64,000 nucleotides of DNA from Otis tarda (Eukaryota > Chordata > Aves > Otidiformes > Otididae), in NCBI GenBank assembly GCA_026413225.1, contig CM048552.1, positions 162,886,053 through 162,950,052 of the forward strand. The letters are read 5' to 3'. A model generated the notes under the pieces. That model had not been told where the DNA came from. It saw only the letters and a program-made list of their open reading frames with translations, and searched no databases. This document shows positions 1-13,500 of this stretch, piece by piece (the stretch's first letter is position 1; each line of letters starts with the position of its first letter). The position numbers and the translations under genes are program-made.

Positions 1-2835
1 GCAGGACCTTAAAATACTGGTTTCAAAACTTGACAAGTTTAAATAAGTTTGAGTGATAATTTTGCACTGACACAACTCTTTCTTTTTTACAGGTCTTTCT
101 AAATTAAAGGGAACTTTTCACGTTAGTAGAGGTAATTAGCTACATAGTTCATAAAGAAGATGTTTGGGACAACAGTGGTAACAACTAGATATGACATTTT
201 AAAAGTACATGAAACAGAATGAATATGAAATGTTCAAAATACATTTAAGAAAAATAAATTTTCCCCTAATATTCCCTTTTAAACACTGTAGTTTATTTTC
301 ATGCCTCACTGACTGCATAACATGACAGCATGCTCATTATCCTTTAGTTACCAAGAAACACTTAAAGGATAGACTTGATAGATACTTAGAAATAGTAAGG
401 AATAGATGTATTCATAACAGAGGTTAAAGCAGTTATGTTCAAATCTCTGTTTTTATGTATGTCGCTATGGTGAAAGTCTTTATACTTGGGATATGGTCTA
501 ATGGTGAAAATCACTCAAGTGTGTAGAAGCATAATGGTTAATGGGTGCAGAAGAAAAGAAATGTTGCTCTTTGCAGGTAAAGCTTTGGCCAGAAATCTTT
601 GTTGCTAGATGCCTGAAATGTGAGAATTCTTTCTACTTTCTACTGAGATTGTTCAAGAGAACAATGTATTCTTGTGCCCTGCATATTGTCCTTTTTCTGT
701 GCAGAGATTCAAGTGATGAAAAATAACACCCTTAAGGGGTTTCTGCCAACCTAGATGTTCTCACTGACAGATTCCTTGGAAGTCATAAAGTTGAGAAGAA
801 AAAACAGATCAACTTTAGGTATGGTAAGTAACTAAGCTGTGTTAAAATTCTGCAGTGCTGCTCCCTAGACACTCATGTTGAGGGAGCACATCACAGCCTC
901 TTTCTTGCTTATTTGCCAGAGTTTCTTTCTGAAGAAAATGAGAGCAAAATACTATGTGCGCCTCATAATATTTATGTGCATGGAATAGTATCTTATTTCA
1001 ACATACAAATGAGTTACAATCAATGTACACAGAAAAAGTAGGAAAAGTAGAAGTGATCTTAGGTCCCTCATTTAGAAATTTGTAGCTGGAGAGTGATGAA
1101 TAGGAATGCCTTTGCAGACAGTGAGCTTGAGGGTATACAACCACCAAGTATTTGCTCAGTTATTAAATAGCTGTCGTGTTCTTCAAAGGGCTGGACACTG
1201 AAAACAATACGACAGCAGAACCTTTGTGAATCAGACACCTGTACATAAATGAAGATGTATAATTGAATTTAATTGAATTACAACTGAATTCATAATGTTC
1301 ATTAGGAATGTGAATTGAGTTAAAAGAATGAGAATTTGTACCAAAAAAAAAGTGGTTTTTTTTTTTTTTTTTCAACTGAGTGGAAAGAGAGTCAGTGGCC
1401 AGTTTGTGTAGTGAGAGTAAGGTATCTCTCAGATTACTAAAAGAAGAAGAAGGAGATCTACTGTGTGTAGACAACTGTTATCAGAAGGCTGTTGAAATAC
1501 TGGCAAGATAGCAGGACTTACTTAGAACAAGTAAAAAAAAATGATGCGGAAAATAGAATATAAACTCTATAATAAGAAGGTTAAGAAGCAATCGATTTAA
1601 TTTATTGAACAGAACACCTAGAAATGAGTACTGGTGTAAAAGAGATCAGTAAAGCAGTGTTTTTCAATAGTCTCCAGTGGACAGAGAATGATTCACAGAT
1701 TAGAACCTTAAGTTAGGTATATTAAATTTTGAAATAAAAAAAAAATATAGATTTGTAAATGCTAAGGTAATTTGTCTTCAGACAAGTTGTTTAAAAAAAG
1801 TGAAAATGATTATTTTTTTAATTGAGATTTAGAAAGAGATAAAGTAACTGGGAAATCTTTTCAAAACATAATATTTATTTCTGCATCTGGAAGATTTTAG
1901 AGGTTTAGGTGTCACTTTGTGGCCTTGAATTATATAAAATTTATGACACAGATTAAAGAGCAAACAAAACATGATTTTACACAAAGCATATGGAGCCTAG
2001 TTCTATTAAACTATTTCACTCTGAAGCATGCTCCTTGTGTAAAAGAAGAGTGTCTAGAAGTGTCACTTATCAGGTAATCTGCATTATCAGGTGTCACTTA
2101 TCAGGTTCTCTGCATTATACTGAAAAATTTTTTTTAAAAAAAGGTGTTATGACTGCAAGGCTGCAGAAGGAATATACTCCAGGGGTGAGGGGAGAGGGAA
2201 GTTAATTGTTCATGATCAGCAGAATTCTTAACTAAATTCTAATAGATGAGTCATACCTCATTGTCTACAGGGGTTTTTTTTTTTTGCCCTAATTTTGCAC
2301 TGTATTTGCAAAGTTGTTTCTCAGAAAAATGTAATTTGAGCAGTGTAATGACAGCCCATAAGCTAGAACTTGATCTGAAGAATCTTTGACATAGATGATG
2401 AAGCAAACCCTCAAGTTTCTTGGACCTTAGGATTAATTTCAACAAATGTTTGTTAGGAAAAAATATATCTTCATAAACTGAGCAGTACGTTGTAAAATAA
2501 CTTCAGGAAAAAAAAGTATACTCACCAAGAGACTGATTTTTAATTATCCATCTTCCAAAATCTTTCTTAATTTGGATGTCATGAATACAAGATAACCTTA
2601 GTTTGCCTTATTTTATGTCATTTGTGCACCTTATCCTGTACTGTATTCATCCAGTGTTGGCTTCAGGCATGGGAAACATCAGGCGATTAGTTGAGGCAGC
2701 AGACTGCCAGGGTAATGAAGTGAACAGAGCTCAGTTGTGTGCTTCGCTTGTATGAAAGCAAAAGAAGTTGCAGTTGCTACTCGTCCAAGTGTGGGATTGA
2801 ACAATGGTTGCTACTGTTGAAAGGGGAAAACAAAG
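1..2835. other. AT-rich unique sequence, no gene seen
   Basis: No coding region is convincing here; open frames are short and have no recognisable domain. A run of about nine A and then about eighteen T near 1342-1371 could fold back on itself and is probably only paired homopolymers. A short tandem duplication lies at 2060-2118 and is listed separately. Confidence 0.6.
2060..2118. repeat. Two-copy 31-bp tandem duplication
   Basis: The motif TGTCACTTATCAGG starts at 2061 and again at 2092. Each copy is followed by a similar TCTGCATTAT segment. This is a simple local duplication with no sign of a mobile-element end. Confidence 0.75.
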
Positions 2836-2860
2836 AAACAAACAAACAAACAAACAAAAA
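2836..2860 (+). repeat. (AAAC)n microsatellite
   Basis: About six AAAC units follow one another, read directly from the sequence. Avian genomes carry many such A-rich short repeats. Confidence 0.85.
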
Positions 2861-2990
2861 CCAATGAACCAAAGAGAAGAAAAGAAAGTAAGGAACCTTC
2901 TGATGTTTTCCCCTACTGATAGCCGTTACACAATCCTGCTCTTCAGGGGTCCAGGAGTCTGTCTCAGGTCCTCATTGCATTTTTTTTTTT

Positions 2991-3107
2991 GCCTTGCCTT
3001 GCCTTTTGCCTTGCCTTTTGCCTTGCCTTGCCTTGCCTTTTGCCTTGCCTTTTGCCTTGCCTTTTGCCTTGCCTTGCCTTTTGCCTTGCCTTTTGCCTTG
3101 CCTTTTT
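2991..3107 (+). repeat. Compound GCCTT / GCCTTTT microsatellite
   Basis: A pure mosaic of a 5-base unit (GCCTT) and a 7-base unit (GCCTTTT) runs for about 115 bases, preceded by a T run. The two units mostly alternate, giving a 12-base higher-order period with occasional doubled or tripled 5-mers. Both strands are open through the array (Leu/Ala/Phe/Cys-rich on plus, Lys/Ala/Gly/Arg/Gln-rich on minus). That is a by-product of a stop-free repeat and not evidence of a protein. Confidence 0.92.
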
Positions 3108-4171
3108 CCCTTTTTATCTCAATGCTCTTCAGAAACAACCTGGCTTCTGCTCCTTTTGGTGCAGTAAAATTCACTTTTGCTTACACAAAACTATGTGTTC
3201 ATCTGTATTCTTACTCTAGATTCCTATTTTTTCCTACTCTCCTTCACAAAGTCATATATGTAAAAAAATGTATATGTAAAGTCTTGGCATGAGACAACTC
3301 ATTCCATTAGAGAAAATTTGAGCTCTGCACTTTAAGCCATAAGTTAATTAAATATTATATATATTTTTATTCTGTCTTGCTTGTTCATCTTCTCCTAAGA
3401 TACACATTTCCAGGAATCACCTTTTATCTTACCTGCCTTATATTTTTACCTAGATAAAACTGCATTCAGTAGGAACTTTAAACTTCTTTTCCTAATGAAC
3501 AGCAAAAGGTTACTAAACCAGCCATTAGTTCATCTAAACTGCTATTATAATCAGGACAAACACAACTATTGATTCTGAAGGCTGTTGTCCTGTCCAGACG
3601 TAAATGCCCCTTACTGGATGTACTGTATTGCTCTCTAGTCTCCATGGTCAGTTCTGAGAAGGAGCTTGACCCACTTGCCTAAGTATAGGTTTCTAGTGTT
3701 ATTTGTGATGTCTTGGGGTGTCTGGAACATCTGCAGAGGGCTAGCAGGTATGATCCAGGGAGATCTGCACCCTATGGACGCGCAGCCAAAGGCCAGACAG
3801 GATACCCTGAGGCATCTTTTCGCGGAGTTTTTCACATTTAGGTAACAGATTATTCCATTAGCTCTCCACTGAATTGTGACAAAAGCTTAGACACCTTTGT
3901 ACAGAAGTATCTTAAATCTTAAACAAAGATTTCCAGCATGATTTGGGAAGCTGTAATATATTTTATACGCCCTCCACCTGGTGTTCCAGATGGCTGTGGT
4001 TCTGCTGTATGTTCCGTGTCAAGTCTGCCAATCTTGTGTGCATACTAGGGATTTCTTACAGTGTCTCATATTACACTAGATGCCTGGTTTTAAGTAATGA
4101 ATGAATTAGTTTAGGAAATATATATTCCATACAATTTAAAGGATTTAGTGCTGCACCTGCTCTTTCCTGGA
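3108..4171. other. Unique sequence, no gene seen
   Basis: No recognisable gene. The stretch 3620-3830 is somewhat richer in G+C than its surroundings and might be a decayed repeat, but I cannot assign it to a family. Confidence 0.5.
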
Positions 4172-4588
4172 CTATCATGGATGAGGACAGAATGAGAGAG
4201 TTGGGGCTGTTCATCCTGGAGAAGAGAAGGTTCCAAGAAGACCTTATGGCAGCCTTCCAGTACCTAAAGGGGGCTTACAAGAAAGATGGGGAGAAACTCT
4301 TTAGCAGGGCCTGTTGTGATAGGACAAGGGGTAATGGTTTTAAAATGGAAGGAGGCAAATTTAGACTAGATATAAGGAAAAAAAAATATTGTGAGGGTGC
4401 TGAAACACTGGAACAGGTTGCCCAGAGAGGTGATAGATGCCTCATCCCTGAAAACTTTCAAGGCCAGGTTGGACAGGGCTCTGAGCAACCCGATCTAGTT
4501 GGAGATGTCCCTGATCCTTGCAAGGGGATTGGTCTAGATGACCTTTAAAGGTGCCCTCCAACCCAAAGGATTCTATGATTCTATGATT
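4172..4588 (+). mobile_element. CR1 LINE, 3' end fragment
   Basis: The fragment encodes the C-terminal tail of CR1 ORF2: residues like RELGLFILEKRRFQEDL, then QYLKGAY, then a [10 protein letters not shown] segment. The 3' UTR follows and ends in the octamer run TTCTATGATTCTATGATT at 4571-4588, the hallmark of CR1 3' ends. The frame shifts after the RKKK segment near 4385. The element lacks everything upstream (endonuclease and reverse transcriptase), the usual 5' truncation of LINE copies. Confidence 0.93.
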
Positions 4589-4734
4589 TAAAGGAAGATT
4601 TTTCAAAAAGGGACAATGCATAGGTATGAAGAAATCTCTTCATTTCTACTCCAGTCACAAATTTTTCAATTGTAATGATTGTTTTGTAAGCTGATGAGTA
4701 AGATGAATATATCTTCTAAATCATAACGTAAAAT

Positions 4735-4834
4735 GTGGTTTAGTAGGCATGATGGTTTTAAGTTGATGGTTGGACTTAATGATCTTGGAGATCTTTTCCA
4801 ACCTTACAGAGTCTATGATTCTTTGATTCTGTGA
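4735..4834 (+). mobile_element. Old CR1 3' UTR scrap
   Basis: A GGTTGGACTTAATGATCTTG-like segment is followed by TTTTCCAACCTT and then TCTATGATTCTTTGATTCTG, the usual order of a CR1 3' UTR. It is more diverged than the copy just upstream and is probably an independent, older insertion. Confidence 0.8.
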
Positions 4835-7800
4835 GACAAACAACTTCGTTTTCTTTTTTTTTTCTTCTTTTCTTCCAGCAATTAATTCTTCCTTGTATGC
4901 ATTGTACCCTGCTTGCACTCATCTTTATTTAGATTTGATGCTGGTCTACTTACTACAGCTGTATTCAAATCCAACTGCTCTTGGTATTTTTCTTATTATT
5001 ATATAGAGGAATCACTTTAAGCACATGGAAAATCTGCTGGACCACCTGCCACCCCCAACATCACCCACATGTGACAGAAACATGCTGCAGAAAGCTACAG
5101 TTTAGATGTTTTAGTCAAACTGAATAGCTATTTTGTATATTCCTTGCTGCCCTTACAAGCAGCAAAGGATTCCCTTTTCAGCTTTCTTTATTTTAATCTG
5201 GATGCATTATTTCTTCTCCTCTTTTCTAAACCTTCCTAGAGCTTCAATATAGAGTGATTAGCAACTTAAAATTCACATTTACCCTCACATTTTTAGAGTA
5301 TGTAAGTGCAGGGAGAGGGGGTGGACCTCACCTGTGTTCTTCTGGTAAAATATTTCATAGTCTATTTATTCCATTGAGGAGGATGTTACATCATAGCACT
5401 ACTAACGTGGGCAACGGGGTAATGAATCATCCATACTATGTGAGTATATTTTTGGATTTGTCAATGAACCATCGAAAGTGAAGGAGGATACAGAGGCAAA
5501 TGTTCCAGGATGCGTGTTTCACTCCTATTTATTATAAGGTAAGTTATTTATTTAGGCTACTAAAATAGTGATTGTCTTTATCAAGGTCTGCCAGTAGGGC
5601 TCTCTCTTGCATTATATTTGAATTCAATCAGGACATTTTCATTTTTGATGTATACTCTCCTTTTCTAGGCAATTTTAACCCTGAAATGATAAATCACTAG
5701 TCCTAGTTATGGAACCTATTAGCCAAAGAATTACCACACCTTCGTATTCAGAGTTACGATAGGAAGATACTTCTAAGATATTTCATTTTTAAGTAATTTG
5801 ATTCCTGTTTAGTAAGATGTATATATGCAGTTAATGCCCAGCACTTTTAACTGCAATGTCTGTTCATAAAACTTTACTACTTGCCACTGAATTCTCAAAA
5901 TCTTAATGTATACTTCCAGGAAGTGGAGGAGATCCTGATGGTGCTCCAGATCCCACATCTGTCCCAGGATAGACAGATATTATGTCTCTGCCTTGAATCT
6001 GTGTTGGGACAAGACTCAAATAAAGAGCATTGCTCCATGTCTTACAGTTCCCACTGGAAAGAAACACAAGCCAGTATACAGGTCTCCCATTCTGAACAAT
6101 CAGGAATAAGGATTGTACCCATAATAAAACCCAGACCTACCTTCAGTTTATACCAAATCATCTAGACCGTTAAATGGTTCAAGGACCTTCCTTTCACAGG
6201 AGCCAGGACTCTCACAGAACTTATACAATGTACATATGTTTTCTTAGTATCTTTATAACGTTTTTTTTTCCACAACACTTAGTACCCCCACTGTCAAAGA
6301 CATACCTGTAAATTTCTACGAAGTAATTTTGTTTTGATACTTAGAAATAAATATTTTAAGAAATTACACTTCTTTTAAATACACAGAAAGAAAAAAAATC
6401 CAGTGTGAACAAGACCACCTAGTGATTCAGTGGTCAGGAGAGATTTATCCCATTTATCTCAAATGCCTCTCTCTCCTCATTAGATACAGCTATACCTGAC
6501 TTAGACTAACCACTTATCTTTTTACACAGTAAAAATTAGGTGAGATGCTTCCATCTTTCTCTTCCTTTGGAAATTTCCTAGTTTGCGTCCAGTGGACTTC
6601 ATTACCCAGATCCTTGACATCTTTACAAATATTACTATGATGCAACTGTAAAATGCTCATGTGGGGTGGAAGAGTCATAGGAGAAAAAAACGACAGTGTT
6701 CCATGCGTACCTACCTCACTTCAGAATAGGTACATTTCTTGACAGCAGCTAAGTCTTTGGCATAAATTCATCTTGAGGACTGGTGGAATTTTAAGAGTCA
6801 CTGTGATAGAGATCGGTTGTGGGTTGGTTTATTTCTTTTTTTTTTTCAGGACAGCTTGCCCTATCTGTTATTTTTCTGTTGTTATTTTGAGAATTATTTC
6901 CCTGGAGTTTGGTAATGATGCTAACATTCAGAATTCTCAATGTTTGTCTTTCCTAGGCTTTTTTTATTCCGACATCATAAAAAGAGCTTTTAGGCCAGAA
7001 TTTTAGAGCAGATATTTTCAGATCTAGTTACCTGTTCATGTTCTAATTTACAACTGTATTCAGACCCCTAGAAAATCTTAGGATGGATTCCAGAAACTTG
7101 AAAATCCAAGCAATGCTTTTGAAACCAGGTGCCTGAGTAGGGATTTAAGCGATTAGTTTTTGAAGTCTGAGATTGTAGACTTACATATAGCTATATATAT
7201 GTTAATTGTTTATCACAGCAATCAATGATCAGAGATTCACCTCATCTAATTTAGATCAATTATAAATTAGGTTAGAAAGTGATCCAAATCACAGAATAAG
7301 ATTAATATGTTCCTACTAGTTTCTAGCTTTTTCATTTGACTAAAGACAGAATCTTGATAGCTGCCTCTGATGCAAATCAAGATAAAAGAGATTAAGTCTT
7401 TCCTAAGTGACCATATTGTGAGTACATTTAAAAATTGAAATTATGCACTGAAGTTTCTTTTAAATACTGAATATAGCATAACGCAACAGGGTAAATGAAG
7501 TCTTAACCATGACTTCAGTTAATTCTGAATCAGTAGGCAGTCTGGAGATCCTGAATTCTTTCCCTTTGCTTTTAATTTCCTCTTAAGGATTATATCTGCA
7601 ACCAAGATACAAAAAAGAAAAAATACTGATAGAAAGGCTATTATTGCAGAATTTCTAGCTGTGAATGGGACTAGATCAGAAACAGCAGTCTATTATTATT
7701 ATTATTATTATTATTTTAATAAAGTGAAATGAAAAGCAATGTAGTCTTCTCAGGGTTTTTCTAACGGGAGGAAATCTAAGTTCCGATAAACCATGGACCT

Positions 7801-8388
7801 TTATTCAACCCAACCAAAACTGAGTACGTCTTGCCTCATGGCCTTCTGCCATGGAATACTGAACACAGGCTGAATAGCACTGAACAAAATGAGATTCAAT
7901 GTAAGTGACAAGGCTTTATAACATGTCAGGCAGCTGTTGCAGAAACTAAAGAAGTGAGAGTTAAGACTTTTTCTTTAAATTTTTCCCCCTCTGAACATCA
8001 TTGCTACACAATGCCACGGTTCATTTATGATTCTTTTTTTTTTTCATATGCCAGTTACTTCATTTCTACCAAGGTCAACAAGATATACTAAAGACAGTAA
8101 CAACAAAACCCAACAGATATCCCACAGTAAATTTCATTTAAGAAATCAGTCTTCATTGCAAAATAACAAGATCATTTATAATGACTACCTCTGTAAAAGT
8201 AATGTGATCAATTTTTAAGGGAACACATGGATAGCTACAGGTGTACATACTGAAATTGTGGAAGAAATGTAAAATATGGAAATTGTCTTTCTGTTCTTAT
8301 TTATCAACATCAGTTACTCTTAGCATTTAATGGCTGCATTTTTTTCTTTTGTTAGTAGAACCCTATATAAAAAATTGATACTGTCTGC
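4835..8388. other. AT-rich unique sequence
   Basis: No gene recognised. An open frame of 94 codons at 5881-6165 has no domain I know and sits in ordinary AT-rich DNA. An ATT microsatellite at 7691-7715 is listed separately. Confidence 0.55.
7691..7715 (+). repeat. (ATT)n microsatellite
   Basis: About eight uninterrupted ATT units, seen directly. Confidence 0.9.
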
Positions 8389-9157
8389 ATTGGGCCCAGC
8401 CTGGCCTGGCTGAGAGGGGAGAGGAGAAAGAAGATACTGAGAGAGAGAATCCTGCAAACACCAAGGCTGATGAAGAAGTAAAGGGAGGAGTAAAGTTGCT
8501 CCAGGCAAGATTCCCCTGCAGCCCATGGAGGTCCACAGTGGAGCCAGTGGAGGACCCCAAGTTGGAGCAGGTGGATGACCGAAGGAGGCTGTGGCCCATG
8601 GAGGGCCCGCACTAGGGCAGACTGTTCCTGAGGGACTGCACCCAGTGGAAAAGGACATGTGCTAGAGTAGTTGTGAAGAACATAGCCTGTGGGAAGGACT
8701 GATGCTGGACAATTTTGTGGAGCACTGTCCCCTGTGGGAGAGACTCCACACTGAAGCCGGGGAAGACCATGAGAAGACCTTGCCCTGTGAAGGAAGAAGC
8801 AGTAGAAACATGTGATGAAGTAACCACAACCCCCATTTGCTGTCCCCCTGTCCCACTTGGAGGAAGGACGTAGAGGAAATCAGGAATGAAGTTTAGCCAG
8901 GCAAGTAGGGACGTGCAGGAGATCTAGTTCTTAAGATCTAGTTTTGTGTCTCATTATCCTACTTTGGTTTGATTATTAATAAATTGAATCAGTTTTCCTC
9001 AAGTTGAGTCTGTTTTGCTGTGACGATAACTGTAGAATGATCCCTCCTTGTCCTTATCTTGACCCATGAGATTTTTATTGTATTTTCTCTTCCTCCTTGG
9101 AGAGGATGAACAAGCGGCTACATAGTGCTTAGTCCCAGATGGGAATAAACCATGACA
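8389..9157 (+). mobile_element. 5'-truncated LTR, same family as the 1.14-kb solo LTRs
   Basis: From the TGGGCCCAGCCTGGC segment onward this matches, in order, the middle and 3' parts of the LTRs at 37775-38943 (plus) and 25192-26328 and 44888-46030 (minus). Shared parts are the TGCAGCCCATGGAGGTCCAC and GAGGCTGTGGCCCATGGAG repeats, the TTTTCCTCAAGTTGAGTC segment, and the terminal AAACCATGACA. The first ~340 bases of the LTR are missing. An AATAAA lies in TTATTAATAAATTG near 8976 and could be the poly(A) signal. It is more diverged than the three complete copies. Confidence 0.82.
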
Positions 9158-9675
9158 AAGTTACTATCAACAGAATAGATTGACAATACCATGGTAAAAA
9201 CCAAACCAAAACAAAAAACTCCAAAGCGACTCCAGTAATTGGATATCACAGAAAACTGCTTTAATGAGGAATGAATACCATGTTAGGAAGATAGCTTTGA
9301 ATATATGATCTTAAGAAGCTTTATTGGAAGAAGATTATAATTCAGGAGATGGGAAAAAAATAACAAACAGCAAATAAAACAGAAAACAAACAAAGAGACA
9401 AACAAAAAACCCTTCTCAAAATCCCAGGAATGATATATATAAAGAATAGAGAGACTAGATAGAATTCAGAAATAATCAGGCAGCAAGATTACCAGTAAAA
9501 TTGAAATGAAGAGAAAAGTGGCTTATTGTGTTATCGACACTTCATTCAAAGGTATATAAGAGAGATTCATTTGTTATTTTTCAACTAAAATATGAAACTT
9601 TAATCTAAAATCAGCTTTCTATAGGATAGGAATATTCAGAGATTTTTTAAGGAAAAGCCGTGATCAATTAATTAT
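9158..9675. other. Unique AT-rich spacer between LTR pieces
   Basis: A-rich sequence with CAAA-type runs around 9360-9410. No gene or recognisable repeat end is seen. Confidence 0.5.
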
Positions 9676-9825
9676 TTGAGTAACTGTGGTCAGTTGACCT
9701 TGACTGGCTGCCAGACCAGCATCCCTTTTCCATGGAGTGCAGTCCCTCAGGAACAGGCTGCCCCAACGTGGGCCCTCCATGGGCCACAGCCTTCGTTGGG
9801 CATCCACTTGCTCCAGATGCTTTCT
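9676..9825 (-). mobile_element. LTR internal fragment
   Basis: Read on the minus strand, this is the ~45-bp repeat zone of the solo-LTR family. The plus strand shows GGAGTGCAGTCCCTCAGGAA, then CCAACGTGGGCCCTCCATGG, then GCCACAGCCTTCG. The match stops near 9825, where sequence from a different part of an LTR begins, so the two pieces were joined by deletion or rearrangement. Confidence 0.7.
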
Positions 9826-10545
9826 CACCCACTTTCCTCAACAGAACAAAGGGAGAAAATAAATTAGAAAAGCCCAAGGGTCAAGATACAGACAGGGGGA
9901 TCACCTATCGATTACTGTCATAGGCAAAAGAATTGGCTTGGGGAAAATTAATTTATTGCCAAATAAATAGATTTGGATGGTGAGAAACAAAGACAAGAAT
10001 TAAAACCTCTTCTCTTGACCCATCCGTTTTTTCTGGACTCAATTTCGCTACTTCAGTCCTGACTCCTCTACCTACCCTTAGCCTGAATGGCACAATGGAG
10101 TGTTGTGGTCATTCCACAACACTTCAACTCTGCTTCTCCTTCCTCCTAACACTTTTCCCCTGCTCCAGCACGATTCCTCTCTGTAGGCTGCAGTTCCTTT
10201 AGGAAGTATCCACCTGCTCTGGTGTGGGAACCTCTATGGACTGCAGCGTGGAGATCCTTTCCACAGGATGCAGGCTGCTGGATCACCTCTCCCTTCTCCT
10301 TTATCTCTCACCTTGGAGTCCACAAGGCTGTTTCTCAATTTTTTTCTTTTTTTCAATCTTTCCCTTAATCTGCCTTAAGGCAGAAGTTTGCCTTTTCTTA
10401 AGTACATTTTCCCAGAGGCACCACCATCTTGGCTGAGGTGCTCAGCCGTGCCCTGAGGTCGGTCCACTGGAGCTGGCTGGAACCAATTGTGCCCAACATG
10501 GGGCAGCCGGTGTTCTCTCCTCACAGAGGCCATCCCTGAAGCCAC
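9826..10545 (-). mobile_element. Diverged LTR, minus strand
   Basis: The order of landmarks matches the solo LTRs at lower similarity. A GGCTTGGGGAAAATTAATTT segment near 9934 corresponds to the CTTGGGGAAAACTATTCATT segment of the 25192 LTR. Then come GCTGCAGTTCC and CTGCTCCAGC repeat motifs, then TTCTTAAGTAC near 10396, then a GCTGGCTGGAACCAATTG segment. It is probably an older or sister subfamily. The outer LTR end is not clear, so the 10545 boundary is approximate. Confidence 0.6.
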
Positions 10546-13500
10546 TCACTGCCAAAACCTTGACACCTACACCCAATACAGTGACCTTCTCTGCAGTTTC
10601 ACACTTTGCTTCTTTTTGTTGCATCTGTAGTACATAAATTGCTTTGTCAAATACATTTGTGTCTTCTGACAGTAAATACTTTGGGCTGTATAGATTTTCA
10701 AATCCACACATGAAAATATTTCACACAGTGTATACTATGTGCATTAAATGAGGATGACACAGCAATTTGTCTTCATTCTTTTTCTTTCCTTCATTGCATA
10801 AGATATTCTGTTTAGAATACAAGCAATATATTAAATGGTACCTGTGTTTGAAGAAGGCACCTCTGAACTACATGGTCTGTCTTTTCCCTTTCACATACTG
10901 TTTTTTTAAGTCTCATGATAGATATTTCTTTTCTAGTAAAAGGTTGTTGAAATTTTAGAAAGACCCCCAAATGAGATATCAGCAAAATCCTCAGGGAAGG
11001 TACTAAACTTCTTTCTCTTAGATTTCTCTTTTCTTGATGATTATATTTAGGAAATCTTTTCCTTTTTTTTTTTAAGATTTTTATAATATGCATCAGGTGG
11101 TTTTGATTTTCTTTTCCTTTTGCTCATTTACTGCTGGGAAAAAAAAAAAAATTCCAGGAAAGATAGTTTGTTCTATTATGAGATTTCAAAGGTCTGAAAG
11201 CACCTTCAAACTAGTTAAACACCTTATCTGTATTAGTCATATGGAGAAATTGAAAATCAAAATCATCATAGGCTAGCTCATCCTCTTGAATTTTAATATA
11301 AAGAGTTTTTCAGTACATTACACTATCAACATTTAAGTTTGAAAAAAACAAAACAAAACAAAACCACCCAGTGATTGACTTAGTGATTTAATTATATCAC
11401 TACCTTTGAAACACCAAGTAAATGTTTGTGGTTTTTTTTTTTTTTTTGCCTTTTGACTGTTACAAGACATAGCAGAAGTCTGTCATGGCTGATCTTTCTT
11501 GTATGTCTCCATCTTCAACAAGCGGTTCCAGATTTTAGATTCTGAGTAGACAGAGGCAACGTGTGCAGTCAAAATTCAGGCATCACAGATCTGAAGATTA
11601 AAAATATTTCAAATATATTTTATAGTGCTTATGATAGGATTATTGTCACCTAATTTTAGCCATTTAAAAGTCAAGTGTCTGATTTAGGTTACTAATGGAA
11701 GTTATTTCCACTGGTAGTGAAGAGAGAGAGGCATCGCCATCAAGTTATTGATCCTTACAACACATGTAGATGGAAGAAGTAATTCCCTGATGGGTTTATT
11801 ATGTTTCTCCATTGACTGTAGAAGTTGTTTGAATAACTAGGAGATAGCTTTCTGGAGACTTGAACTTAGATGAGAGAAATTCTATTCTTTTCTTTTTTAT
11901 TATTTTTCTCTAGACAGTGTTTTTACTGTATGTGTTTTTGGATTTCTCTAAATAAAATATAAATCAAGGGCACTGCTATGCAAGCAAACTAATTAAAGGA
12001 AAGAAGAAAAAAAACTTCAAAGAATATTAATCAGCAATATACAATTAGTGGCTATTTTCTAAAAGCTGAGTCTATTATTGGGATGTGAAAAAGTAGCTAA
12101 GAGATGTTCAAATTCACTGTTGTTTTCTTCCTTGCACCCTTGAGAGCAGGATTGAGAGTGGCTCTGGTAAAGGATAAGAAAGCTATAATTACTTTTTTTT
12201 TTTCTCAATCCATTATATCATAAAACCAATTTTCTGTCTTATACAGAAACTTGTTTTCTCTCAAAGACTGAAAGTGATAATTAATCTCATTCATAGTCTT
12301 TTTTTTTCAAGTGGATCTGAAATTAATCAGAATCTTTCCGTTTAACCAAAGCGAAGAAAGTGTTTTTGTTGGGGTTTTTTTCAGGTTTTTTTTTGTGTGT
12401 GTGAACTAAGGGATTATTAATTATTAAAAACAACATGAAATTGTGTGAGCAAGGTATAAGTAAGGGAAGGTATGGAAAACTGTGTTTCTTTTCTGTTTCT
12501 GTGAAGGATGCAGTGTTTTGAAAAAAAAATTCTTAGTATTTGTGAGCAACAAAGTAGTGAACGAATCACCTGTATAACAAGTGCACTACATTTCTGTCAT
12601 CCATCTGCAAGTGGTACTTGTAGGAGACAGAAAGACAAAATGTATGTCAAAAATAAGATCTGGGTCAAATTTCCATTAATCTGGATCATATTTAACTTTT
12701 CCTTATGTCGAACTCTTCTCTATATTTTGTGTGAGTTCTGCTACTGAGTCTAATCCATGAGTCACCATTTTCAAAACACAGTATTTCATTGTTACTGAAA
12801 ACTCTTTAACATCTCCACATACAAAGCTTTAATGAAAAATTGTACACACTTTTATTGAAGCCAAGAGGATTTATGGAAGTTTATGAAAAGTCTGAAAAAA
12901 TTACTGTAGAAAAACTGACAAATTCAATAGAGTGCAATAGCTTTTATATAGGCTTTACAAATCATCCCCCAAAACCCCATGCTAGGAAATGCAGTTCTCT
13001 ATCATAATCGTAAAGTCTTCAAATATTTATTAAAATGTCTTTTTTATGTTCTATAGTTTTTCTTCAAATTGTTTTTAAAAAGCATTGGATACCTCAGTTC
13101 TTAATGAATGTTGATTCTGTTTCAGTTTCCTAAAGCAGTTGTCAGCATTGTTTCTCTTTGTTCTTCTTTTTGGAAGAGGATTTTTTTTTTCTCTCAATAT
13201 CTGTATATCTCCATGGAAACATCATTCCTTAACTGTTACATCTGCTGTGTTATTTTTCTGGGTTTTTGTTGTTGTTGTTTGTTTGTTTGTTTGTTTGTTT
13301 CCCTGATACGATAGTATTTATCTTTGCAATGGAATTTTCTGAAAGTACATCTCATTGATTCATACAGGAATAGCATTGTTCTCTGTCACTGTCCCATCCT
13401 TTTCAGATGGTGGGAATTGGTTCTGCTGCAATGTGCCTCACTAAGGTTTCCATTATATACCAGGATACAGGTGGTCTTTATTTACTTCTTAATTTCTTAA

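Noticed and set aside
2804..3292. 162-codon frame through the GCCTT array
   Set aside because: Most of it is a stop-free microsatellite; the rest has no domain or conserved context.
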